Position numbers and translations under genes: made by a program. From the NCBI GenBank assembly GCA_021841985.1, contig JAKCCP010000384.1, positions 1 to 11,785 on the forward strand: a stretch of 11,785 bases of DNA, in the 5' to 3' direction. Under the pieces are notes generated by a model that was not told where the DNA came from, did not search any database, and saw only the letters and a program-made list of their open reading frames with translations. Origin of the DNA: Pseudomonadota bacterium (GTDB lineage: Bacteria > Pseudomonadota > Alphaproteobacteria > Acetobacterales > Acetobacteraceae). Shown in pieces: positions 6,351 through 11,785 of the stretch. Numbering within the stretch: position 1 is the first letter of the stretch; each line of letters begins with the position of its first letter.

Positions 6351-7475
6351 TCAGTTCACCACCACACTGGACGCCTTGATGACGCCGGTGACCGGCGGCA
6401 CGAGATCGGCATTGACCCCGTTGATGTTGAGTGCTGTGACGTTGGTGACGGTGGGGTCGGCATCGTAGGCGAGTTGCGCGAGACGCGAGATCGGCAATGT
6501 CGCGCCGATCGGGAGCGCGTCGACGAAGGTGGTGATGGCGGTGCTGATTTCACTGGCGACGGTGGCAAGCGAGCCGGCGGCGGCGAGCGTCACGTCGAGC
6601 GAAATCGCGGCCTCGATCAGGGTCGGCGGCAAGACCGCGTAGCTCGATCCCACGGGGCGCACCGCCTCGATCGCGGCGCTCACCGTCGCAATCAGGCTCG
6701 CCGGCGGATTGCCGCTGCCGTCATCGATGGTCACGGTGAAAAATCCCATCCGGGTGGCGCCGGCGGGATCGATGTTTTCCTGAAGAAGATAGGTGAGGCC
6801 TTGCTGGATGCCGGCGATCGCGTTGCCGACCGCGATCGGGGTCGCAAGCGACCGGGAATTGATGTAGTTGACGAAGCGGGCGCGAAACGCGGCATCGGTC
6901 TCGGCGTTGGTGCCACCGACGAAGGCGAGCGGGTTGCTCACCTGGTCGATGCCGGGAATTGCGGTCGCGAGCAAGGTTATCGTATTCGGCTGCACATTTC
7001 CGGCCGTCCCCAAAGTGATGGCGATGACCGGCACGCTGACCGAGGCGACCCCGGCGGCGATGGCATAGCCGTTTTGCGAAGCACTCCAGGCGGGGTTGGT
7101 GGTGACGGCGATCACCGCGAAACTCTGCGTGCCATCCGCGGTTCTGACCCCGGCGCCGACCGGGATCAGCGCCGCGTTGCTCGGCGTGAAGCGCGAGAAG
7201 GTGACGCTCCCGGCGGCGGCGATGGCCGGAAGCCGGGTCAGGCCGTAATCCGCCATCCAACTGTCGAGATCCGCGCCGGTGCTGGTCGCGGCGCGGGTCA
7301 TCGACAGCACCTGGAGGATGAGCCATTGCAGCCAGAGGGCGACCGAGCTGCTCGCCTCGAGCACCGCGCGGAGCACCGAGCCGACCGAAAGGTCGAGCAA
7401 AGCCGTGCTGGCGCCGGCGACAGCGGCCGCCGCGTTTTGTACGAGGGTCGCGAAATTCTGTAGATTGAGCGTCAT
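6351..7475 (-). CDS. J: Baseplate assembly protein J (gp47-like wedge)
   Basis: The 374-residue protein is a wedge component that links the sheath baseplate to the fibres, related to P2 gpJ and T4 gp6/Mu gp47. The N-terminal helix pair (LLDLSVGSVLRAVLEASSSV, 26-45) and the motif TGADLDSWMADYGLTRLPA at 66-84 are typical of this family. They are followed by the first beta domain (GSVTFSRFTPSN, then IPVGAGVRTADGTQSFAV). The central element GGTNAETDAAFRARFVNYIN at 187-206 matches the gGt..EtDa.lR.R signature of Baseplate_J proteins. The C-terminal third (about 285-374) is an alpha/beta domain ending in VIKASSVVVN. Length is within the usual range. The start overlaps the gp25 stop as ATGA, indicating coupled translation. 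Confidence 0.93.
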   Translation of the reverse strand: MTLNLQNFATLVQNAAAAVAGASTALLDLSVGSVLRAVLEASSSVALWLQWLILQVLSMTRAATSTGADLDSWMADYGLTRLPAIAAAGSVTFSRFTPSNAALIPVGAGVRTADGTQSFAVIAVTTNPAWSASQNGYAIAAGVASVSVPVIAITLGTAGNVQPNTITLLATAIPGIDQVSNPLAFVGGTNAETDAAFRARFVNYINSRSLATPIAVGNAIAGIQQGLTYLLQENIDPAGATRMGFFTVTIDDGSGNPPASLIATVSAAIEAVRPVGSSYAVLPPTLIEAAISLDVTLAAAGSLATVASEISTAITTFVDALPIGATLPISRLAQLAYDADPTVTNVTALNINGVNADLVPPVTGVIKASSVVVN

Positions 7476-7846
7476 GATGGGTTCCGGATTCCGAACGAGA
7501 GCAGCTGGGTCTGGCCGCTTGCCGCATCGACGTAACTGATCATCACGGCGATCGCGCCCAGCGTGTCGTAGGAAACTTCGACGCTGGGCGAGGGCGTTTG
7601 CGCAACCGCGCTCTCCTTCGCCAATTGGGTGCGAATGATCGCCTGGATCTGGAGCGGATTGGCTGGCTGGCCGACGAATTGCGCGAGCCCGGCGCCGTAT
7701 TGCGGCTGCCAGATATAATCCCCAGGATTGGTGAGAAGCCGGCGCAGGACTTGCTGCTGGACCCGGAGTGCTCCGCTTGCGAGCGCGAGATCGCCGCGCG
7801 CGTCGACCGCGAGATCATTCCCCCATTGCTGGAAGAGATCGTTCAT
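7472..7846 (-). CDS. W: Baseplate wedge protein W (gp25 family)
   Basis: The 124-residue protein belongs to the GPW/gp25 family, which seeds the sheath at the baseplate and is also conserved in type VI secretion (TssE) and phage-like injection machines. Visible signature: RVQQQVLRRLLTNPGDYIWQ at 28-47 followed by PQYGAGLAQFVG, the usual R-Q..L.R.LlT.pGdy.w.p.yG.GL core. The C-terminal strand pair is SVEVSYDTLGAIAVMISYVD (88-107) and TQLLSFGIRNPS. Length is normal for the family. The start at 7846 has AGAGGA (7857-7862) about 10 bases upstream, a rather long spacing. It lies 22 bases after the gpV stop and shares ATGA with J. Confidence 0.93.
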   Translation of the reverse strand: MNDLFQQWGNDLAVDARGDLALASGALRVQQQVLRRLLTNPGDYIWQPQYGAGLAQFVGQPANPLQIQAIIRTQLAKESAVAQTPSPSVEVSYDTLGAIAVMISYVDAASGQTQLLSFGIRNPS

Positions 7847-7868
7847 GAACGGAATTTCCTCTTGGTCT

Positions 7869-8420
7869 TCAGTTTTGCGGGGTCGGCGGCGAGGTCGTGG
7901 TGCCGGTCACGGTATGGGTGTGCTGGTCATAATCGGCGCGCAGCGAGGCGAGCGTTCCATGCCCGTCGGCGACATTGCCGGTCGCGGTGATAGTGCCGGA
8001 AACAGCGAGATTGCCGGTGACATTGAGGGTGGTCGCATTGACCGCGATGCTGCCGTCGGCAAGGAGTTTGACGAAACTGCCGGTCTGATGGAGCAGCCAG
8101 AACTCACCGAGAGGCGCTTGCGGCGGCGGCGCGGCGAGGCTATAGGCGCCGCCGACGATGATGCCATGCTCGGCATCGCCCTCGTGGGCCACGACCAGAA
8201 CCTGATCGCCGGGCGAAGGGGGTGCCACCATGCCCCAGCCATTGCCGACCCAGAACGTCAGGATCGGCAGCCAGCCGCTGAGCACGCCTTCCGGCTGCAA
8301 CAGCACGCGCGCGGTATAGGTCGTCGGATCGACGCTGCTGACGAGCGCGAAGCGCGGTTGCGCGATGGCTTGATCGAGCGCGCCGGCATGGGCCCGGAGC
8401 GCGTTCAGGAACCGTTCCAT
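7869..8420 (-). CDS. V: Baseplate assembly protein V (central spike)
   Basis: The 183-residue protein is the membrane-piercing tip spike, related to P2 gpV and T4 gp5. An N-terminal helix (1-22) leads into an OB-fold whose core GWLPILTFWVGNGWGMVAPP (49-68) and SPGDQVLVVAHEGDAEHGII (69-88) matches the family. After a Pro-rich turn at 98-103 comes a repeated strand region (SIAVNATTLNVTGNLAVSGT, 124-143; ITATGNVADGH) that should form a beta-helical needle. The end carries DQHTHTV: the His-X-His at 167-169 is like the iron-binding apex of P2 gpV. I chose ATG at 8420 because of GGAAGA 5 bases upstream; the longer frame to 8540 would overlap gpD and its extra 40 residues are basic and unlike the family. 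Confidence 0.92.
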   Translation of the reverse strand: MERFLNALRAHAGALDQAIAQPRFALVSSVDPTTYTARVLLQPEGVLSGWLPILTFWVGNGWGMVAPPSPGDQVLVVAHEGDAEHGIIVGGAYSLAAPPPQAPLGEFWLLHQTGSFVKLLADGSIAVNATTLNVTGNLAVSGTITATGNVADGHGTLASLRADYDQHTHTVTGTTTSPPTPQN

Positions 8421-8425
8421 GCTGG

Positions 8426-8431
8426 TCTTCC
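8426..8431 (-). promoter_or_regulatory. Ribosome binding site deciding the gpV start
   Basis: GGAAGA on the minus strand, 5 bases before ATG 8420, in the 22-base gap after the hub gene stop. It supports the shorter gpV over an upstream in-frame start at 8540 within the hub gene. Confidence 0.65.
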
Positions 8432-8442
8432 GATGCGGGGTT

Positions 8443-9672
8443 TCACGGCGTCGTGGTGCCGATGACGAGATTCCCGGGCGGCGTGAACTGCCGGCCCGGC
8501 GAGGTGTTTTTCGCGCGAATGCGTTCGGTGAAGCCGCCATCGAAGCGAATGTCCCGCTCGATGGTGTCGATGTAATAAAGCTGATCGAAGGCGGTGCCGG
8601 TGCCGGTGATCGCGATCATGTCGCGCGGCGTCAGCATCAATTCTCCGGGGAGACGCGCGATCACCACCCGCTCATGCAGCGTCAATTCCTGCGCCTTCGC
8701 CGTCGCATAGCGCAGCGCTTCATCAGGGGTGAGATTGGGGCGCACGAAGACGTAGCTCTGTGGCCGAGCCCCTTGGCCCCCGAGGCCCGAGACGCCGCTT
8801 GCCGTCACCGTCTGGGTGAAGGCGCTGCCTTGGCGGCTGCTCCAGCTCTTGACCGTCACCGCAATATCGCCGGCGAGGGTCAGCGCGCGCTCCATGACGA
8901 TATCGATGGCGTTGGCGCCGCCGGCGCTATCGGGATTGGCGGAAAGCGTCAGCGCCGGGAGCGAGGTTTGGGTCGGGGGCTGGAAATAAAGTGTCGTTCC
9001 TTGGACGAAGACATCGAAGCCTTCGCGCTCGGCGAGCCAGACCAGGAGATTCCATTCCGTCGTCGCGCGGGAGAATTGATCGAGGGTGATGCGATCATGT
9101 TCATTGTTGTAATAGCGCCCGACCGGCGTCGTCGTCGGCGTCACCACCGCTTGCAGGTTGTGGTTGGCGGCGAGCGTGGTCGCGATGTCGGAGGCGGTCT
9201 GGTTCGCGAAGCTCTGCTGGATGCGGCTCTCGATGAACACCGCGGTCAGATCGCGGCCCTGGAGAAAAACCGTCTGGCGCAGCGCATCGATCTGGACGCT
9301 GTCGACAGCGCCCTGGATGAGGCTGACCCAGGCGATCGCGCCGAGCGGCGAGGTCGCCGGCGCGAACCCCGCCTGGAGATCGATGAGGAAGAAATCCTGT
9401 CCGCCCCAGAACGAAGCGGTGGCGACGGGATCGGCGCCGAGCGCGATCGAGATCGTGAAACGATCGGCGGCGTAGTGGTTGTTCGCGGCAACGAATGCTT
9501 CCGTAACACCTTGCACGACGACGCCGCCGACCAGCAGGCGAAGCCGCGGGGCGCGCACCGTCCCGCCGCTGGCGGCACCATCGCCGGCGGCGGCGTTGAG
9601 CAATCCAGTGCCGATGGCGCCGCTCGCGACCGCGGCGCCGGCGGGAAAGACATCGCCGAAGAGGCCGCTCAT
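8443..9672 (-). CDS. D: Baseplate hub protein, late control D-like (gp27 family)
   Basis: The 409-residue protein forms the hub that joins tube to spike, related to P2 gpD and T4 gp27. Evidence is the beta-rich N-terminal tube-like domain (RLRLLVGGVVVQGVTEAFVA at 43-62, FTISIALGAD), the element QTVFLQGRDLTAVFIESRIQ at 133-152 followed by SFANQTASDIATTLAANHNL, and TTEWNLLVWLAEREGFDVFV at 204-223 followed by QGTTLYFQPP. The GRDL...D.....S....F.N.tAs.Ia..lA sequence is the family's most recognisable stretch. The C-terminal part includes LTPDEALRYATAKAQELT and a second barrel (PGELMLTPRDMIAITGTGTA). The first about 40 residues are Ala/Gly-rich and may be flexible. It begins in an ATGA overlap with tail protein X, so it is likely translated by coupling. 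In P2, gpD is structural; the old name late control does not imply a regulator here. Confidence 0.9.
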   Translation of the reverse strand: MSGLFGDVFPAGAAVASGAIGTGLLNAAAGDGAASGGTVRAPRLRLLVGGVVVQGVTEAFVAANNHYAADRFTISIALGADPVATASFWGGQDFFLIDLQAGFAPATSPLGAIAWVSLIQGAVDSVQIDALRQTVFLQGRDLTAVFIESRIQQSFANQTASDIATTLAANHNLQAVVTPTTTPVGRYYNNEHDRITLDQFSRATTEWNLLVWLAEREGFDVFVQGTTLYFQPPTQTSLPALTLSANPDSAGGANAIDIVMERALTLAGDIAVTVKSWSSRQGSAFTQTVTASGVSGLGGQGARPQSYVFVRPNLTPDEALRYATAKAQELTLHERVVIARLPGELMLTPRDMIAITGTGTAFDQLYYIDTIERDIRFDGGFTERIRAKNTSPGRQFTPPGNLVIGTTTP

Positions 9673-9857
9673 TGCGGCGCGATCCCGCCGCTGGCGTTGG
9701 GATCGGGATCGGGGATGAGCAGCGTCACCACGCCGCTCAGCATCGGATCCGAGATGTCATTGAGGGCCGCGATCCGGATCCATTGCGTCGCGTCGTTGAG
9801 ATATTGCGCGGCGATCTGAAACAGATTGCCGCCGGCGATGGTGATCGTCTGCATCAT
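9669..9857 (-). CDS. X: Tail protein X, LysM-like hub connector
   Basis: This small protein (62 residues) is nearly all one LysM-like module: GGNLFQIAAQYLNDATQWIR then IAALNDISDP and LLIPDPDP, which matches the P2 gpX pattern (G-L..IA...lgd...W..Ia..N...dP..l..g..L.IP). In contractile tails such proteins sit between the tube or tape-measure end and the hub, rather than binding peptidoglycan. Both ends use ATGA overlaps, with the GpU-like gene before and the hub gene after, so synthesis is tightly coupled. Two consecutive ATGs (9857 and 9854) could each start it; 9857 gives the 4-base overlap. Confidence 0.88.
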   Translation of the reverse strand: MMQTITIAGGNLFQIAAQYLNDATQWIRIAALNDISDPMLSGVVTLLIPDPDPNASGGIAPQ

Positions 9858-10597
9858 GAACTCGCATTGGTGAGATTGGTCGCGGTGCGCCCGACATAGC
9901 CTTGCGCCGCGGCGAGCCCGGCAAGCGTTCCGGCGGCCGTGGTCGCGCCGGAAAGCGCGCTGGCCCCGGCGAGCGCGTTGCTGCCGGCCAGCGGCGTCGC
10001 GGTGCCGGCCAAGGCGCTCGCCGCTTGCCCCATGCCGCCGACGATGCTGGTTTGCAGGCTGCTTACGGCATTTTGCGCGCCGAGATAGGCACCGGTGCCG
10101 AGCGTGGTCGCGCCCGGCGCCGCGAGCGCATTTTCGGCGCCGGTGAAAGCGATGCCGCTCGCTTGCGCGAGGCCGGCGGCGCTGGCGAGATCGTTGCTCG
10201 CCTGGCCGCTGAGGGTCGCGACCAGGCCTTCGGCGAACTGCACCTCGTCCTGCACGACGGTGCAGGCGATGCGATAGGGGATCCACCATCCTGCCTGATA
10301 TTCCGCGGTGAATTCGGAAATCACCACGGAATGGAAGAACACGTCCCAGGAGAGCGGCAGCGTCAGCCCGGCGCCGCGCAAGGTGTCGAGGAGCAGCACC
10401 CGCTCGCTCGCGGCCGCGCCGGTGAAGATGCCGGACCAACTGATCGTCGCGTCGTCGCGGCCCATGGCGTCGATGACGCGGGCGCCACCGGGAAGCCGAT
10501 GCACGGCGAGGCGCTGGGCGCCGCCAAAGGAAAGAAAAGGCGGAATCTCGAACCCGGCAAAAAGCACCGGGCCGAGCGTGAGCGTCACGTCGGACAT
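9854..10597 (-). CDS. P2 GpU-like tail protein with low-complexity C-terminal extension
   Basis: The protein is 247 residues. Residues 1-119 resemble the GpU/tail-terminator-like fold family found next to gpX and gpD: FLSFGGAQRLAVHRLPGGAR, VIDAMGRDDATISWSGIFTG, SERVLLLDTLRGAGLTLPLS, then WDVFFHSVVISEFTAEYQAG and WWIPYRIACTVVQDE. The G-G-R-----G-------W-G-------R---LD-LR-aG order is the typical one. Residues 120-247 are a long Ala/Gly/Ser/Thr-rich extension (for example GTATPLAGSNALAGASALSG) not found in classical GpU, which is about 150-160 residues. I chose ATG 10597 for its GAGGA box (10602-10606); upstream in-frame residues to 10774 overlap the preceding gene and are Arg/Pro-rich. Some related families are annotated as DNA circularisation proteins, so naming is uncertain. 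Confidence 0.72.
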   Translation of the reverse strand: MSDVTLTLGPVLFAGFEIPPFLSFGGAQRLAVHRLPGGARVIDAMGRDDATISWSGIFTGAAASERVLLLDTLRGAGLTLPLSWDVFFHSVVISEFTAEYQAGWWIPYRIACTVVQDEVQFAEGLVATLSGQASNDLASAAGLAQASGIAFTGAENALAAPGATTLGTGAYLGAQNAVSSLQTSIVGGMGQAASALAGTATPLAGSNALAGASALSGATTAAGTLAGLAAAQGYVGRTATNLTNASS

Positions 10598-10601
10598 GGC
10601 G

Positions 10602-10606
10602 TCCTC
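10602..10606 (-). promoter_or_regulatory. Ribosome binding site deciding the GpU-like start
   Basis: GAGGA on the minus strand, 4 bases before ATG 10597, in the 68-base gap (10598-10665) that is the largest intergenic stretch in the window. It favours the 247-residue product over a start at 10774 inside the preceding gene. I see no promoter or hairpin in the rest of this gap. Confidence 0.6.
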
Positions 10607-10665
10607 GTTGCAAAATGCGGAAAAGCGATGAGCGGCCGGTGTTGCGGCGTTAGATGGGCGAGATG

Positions 10666-11646
10666 TCAGGGAACGACCGGCGCCCCCGGCCAGAGCGGGC
10701 CAAGGCGCGGATCGACCCCGGAATAGCCCGAAGGCGGCCGTGCCGCACTCGTCGCCATGTGTTCGCCGAGCCAATGCCCGACCCGCGCGCCATCGAGAAA
10801 AACATCGCCCCGGATTGCGGAATTGGCGCCGCTCGCCGAAGCCGATGGGCCGCTTGGTGCGGCGGGCGGGCCGGCCGCGAAGAGCGGCGAGAGCGGCGCC
10901 ATCGCACCCGGGGCGCGGAAGGCTGGGGCGCGGAAGGATTGCGGCGCCGGCCGGGTTCGCGGCGCCGGCGGCGGCTCGGCGCCGGTATCCAAAGGCGCCG
11001 CCGCTGCGCCGATGACGATCGTGCGCCCGCCCTCGGGGGCTGCGTCCTCGACGCTCGCGGGACTCTCCGCGAAGGGCGCGCGCGCGATCATGCTGTGCGT
11101 GAAACCGAGGAGATCATCGAGCGAGAGACCGTCCGGCGCCGAGGGCGCCGCCGGCGCGGGGGTGGCGCGGGCGGGGGCGGGCGCGATCGGGGCGCCGGCG
11201 CGGTCGGGAACGCGGGGCGGGATCGCGTCCGAGGCGAAAGGCAGAACCTCGATCCGCGAATTCCGCTGCTCCTCGCTGTAGGCGGGCGCATCGACCGGCG
11301 GTGGCGCGAACGGATGGGCCGGCAGAACCGGCGCCGGGCGCTCGGCCGCGCGCCATTCCGGCGCCGCCTCGGGGTTCGCCGGCATGGGTGCGGCTTGCGG
11401 CCAGGAAGACGTGTCCCCACTCGCAACCGCCGGCGTCTTGGCGGTTGGCGCGGGACGTATGGCGGCACTCGCGCGCCAGAGCGAGGACAGCGCCGGGCCC
11501 GCCGCGCTGCGCAAATCGGCAAGCTCAGAGAGGCTTTTGCCGAGTGCCTGATTGAGGCTTTCGAGATCACCGCGGATCGCCGCGATCCCCGAGGAGACCT
11601 CGTCGTCGAGCGAGAGCGTGATGCCGATGGTATAGGCGTCGTTCAT
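10666..11646 (-). CDS. Short Pro/Ala-rich tail protein, candidate tape measure
   Basis: This 326-residue protein lies directly upstream of the GpU-like gene, the slot of the tape measure (P2 gpT). Residues 1-57 (MNDAYTIGITLSLDDEVSSG; IAAIRGDLESLNQALGKSLS) begin like tape-measure proteins and form a predicted amphipathic helix. Residues 60-275 are dominated by Pro and Ala (PAPARATPAPAAPSAP, SFRAPAFRAPGAMAPLSPLF) with a helical patch at 174-192 (LSLDDLLGFTHSMIARAPF). The C-terminus is a compact motif GDVFLDGARVGHWLGEHMAT (280-299) then GYSGVDPRLGPLWPGA. No transmembrane segment is evident, and the length is far below usual tape measures (often 600-1000 or more). It could instead be a tape-measure-associated or scaffold-like protein, with the real tape measure upstream of the window. 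It starts in an ATGA overlap with the previous gene. Confidence 0.55.
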   Translation of the reverse strand: MNDAYTIGITLSLDDEVSSGIAAIRGDLESLNQALGKSLSELADLRSAAGPALSSLWRASAAIRPAPTAKTPAVASGDTSSWPQAAPMPANPEAAPEWRAAERPAPVLPAHPFAPPPVDAPAYSEEQRNSRIEVLPFASDAIPPRVPDRAGAPIAPAPARATPAPAAPSAPDGLSLDDLLGFTHSMIARAPFAESPASVEDAAPEGGRTIVIGAAAAPLDTGAEPPPAPRTRPAPQSFRAPAFRAPGAMAPLSPLFAAGPPAAPSGPSASASGANSAIRGDVFLDGARVGHWLGEHMATSAARPPSGYSGVDPRLGPLWPGAPVVP

Positions 11647-11785
11647 GGCAATTCGGCGATGGCGCGGGCGATCTCGCCCGCGATTTCGCTGGCGATTTCG
11701 CTGGCGATTTCTGGGCCGAGTTCGGCGGCACTGGGGGCGAGAAAGGGGCGCGGGCGGGCGCCGCCGGTGCCGAATTCGCGCCCGC
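11643..11785 (-). CDS. C-terminal fragment of a gp10-like tail-completion protein (5' end beyond window)
   Basis: The last 46 or so codons of an upstream gene are visible, ending TGA at 11643 in ATGA overlap with the next start. The visible protein reads REFGTGGARPRPFLAPSAAE then LGPEIASEIASEIAGEIARA and IAELP. An EFGT...RPFL.P ending followed by a short amphipathic helix is typical of HK97 gp10-family head-tail joining or minor tail proteins; the related Mu/P2 virion morphogenesis proteins have a similar RPFLG ending. Only the tail end can be read, so the assignment is tentative. The helix is built from a 12-base tandem repeat. Confidence 0.5.
   Translation of the reverse strand, partial: GREFGTGGARPRPFLAPSAAELGPEIASEIASEIAGEIARAIAELP
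11679..11714 (-). repeat. Three tandem 12-base units coding Glu-Ile-Ala-Ser/Gly
   Basis: The plus-strand unit ggcgatttcgct is repeated with perfect 12-base periodicity over 11680-11711. More diverged copies extend down to about 11655, giving a peptide of repeated EIAS/EIAG/AIAR units near the C-terminus of the upstream protein. Copy-number change would remain in frame. Confidence 0.8.

Noticed and set aside
4619..6379. Plus-strand open frame of 586 codons opposite the fibre and I-like genes
   Set aside because: Same reason: it spans two real genes and the gap between them on the other strand and has shadow-like composition (Arg/Gly/Asp/Ala).
8421..8540. 40-residue N-terminal extension of gpV
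   Set aside because: It overlaps the hub gene, is Arg/Pro/Ser-rich, and a ribosome site supports ATG 8420.
8419..9819. Plus-strand open frame of 466 codons opposite the hub gene
   Set aside because: It is antisense to the gpD-like gene and tail protein X, with no recognisable motifs.
9669..9857. LysM module as a cell-wall hydrolase or lysis protein
   Set aside because: The protein is a single 62-residue module with no catalytic domain, placed between GpU-like and hub genes, which is the standard place of structural tail protein X.

Overview
The window is one strand-coherent block of phage tail genes, all read on the minus strand, so the transcription order runs from high to low coordinates. 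It lies in very GC-rich DNA with strong G/C preference at third codon positions. The protein styles resemble prophages of GC-rich alphaproteobacteria, and an Acetobacteraceae or other Rhodospirillales host is my guess. That host is an inference from composition and remembered family resemblance, not from a search. No host gene, tRNA, integrase or attachment site is visible, so the sequence alone does not say whether this is a prophage, a free phage or a tailocin.

Layout in transcription order. (1) 11785-11643: the C-terminal end of a probable gp10-like head-tail or tail-completion protein. (2) 11646-10666: a short, Pro/Ala-rich protein in the tape-measure position. (3) 10597-8443: the central hub, made of a P2 GpU-like protein, a LysM-like tail protein X and a gpD/gp27-like hub protein. 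(4) 8420-5693: the spike and baseplate wedges, made of gpV, gpW/gp25, baseplate J and a protein in the gpI position. (5) 5653-1: the host-recognition end, made of a glycine-rich tail fibre, a small fibre-tail adaptor, a complete 850-residue beta-helix tailspike, and the first 439 codons of a second, paralogous tailspike that runs off the window.

Together these genes describe the lower half of a contractile (myovirus-type) tail. A tape measure sets tube length. GpU, X, D and V form the central hub and membrane-piercing spike, gp25, J and the I-like protein form the wedges, and the fibres and spikes bind the cell surface. Genes are packed with 4-base ATGA overlaps or gaps of 1-68 bases, as expected for one operon. 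I see no convincing internal promoter or terminator, and no gene-free stretch longer than 68 bases.

The architecture is recognisable rather than a new system. The parts most worth a second look are the duplicated and diverged tailspikes (shared N-terminal anchor, different bodies), the pure decaglycine tract in the fibre, the unusually short Pro-rich tape-measure candidate, the low-complexity extension on the GpU-like protein, and the poorly characterised protein in the gpI position.
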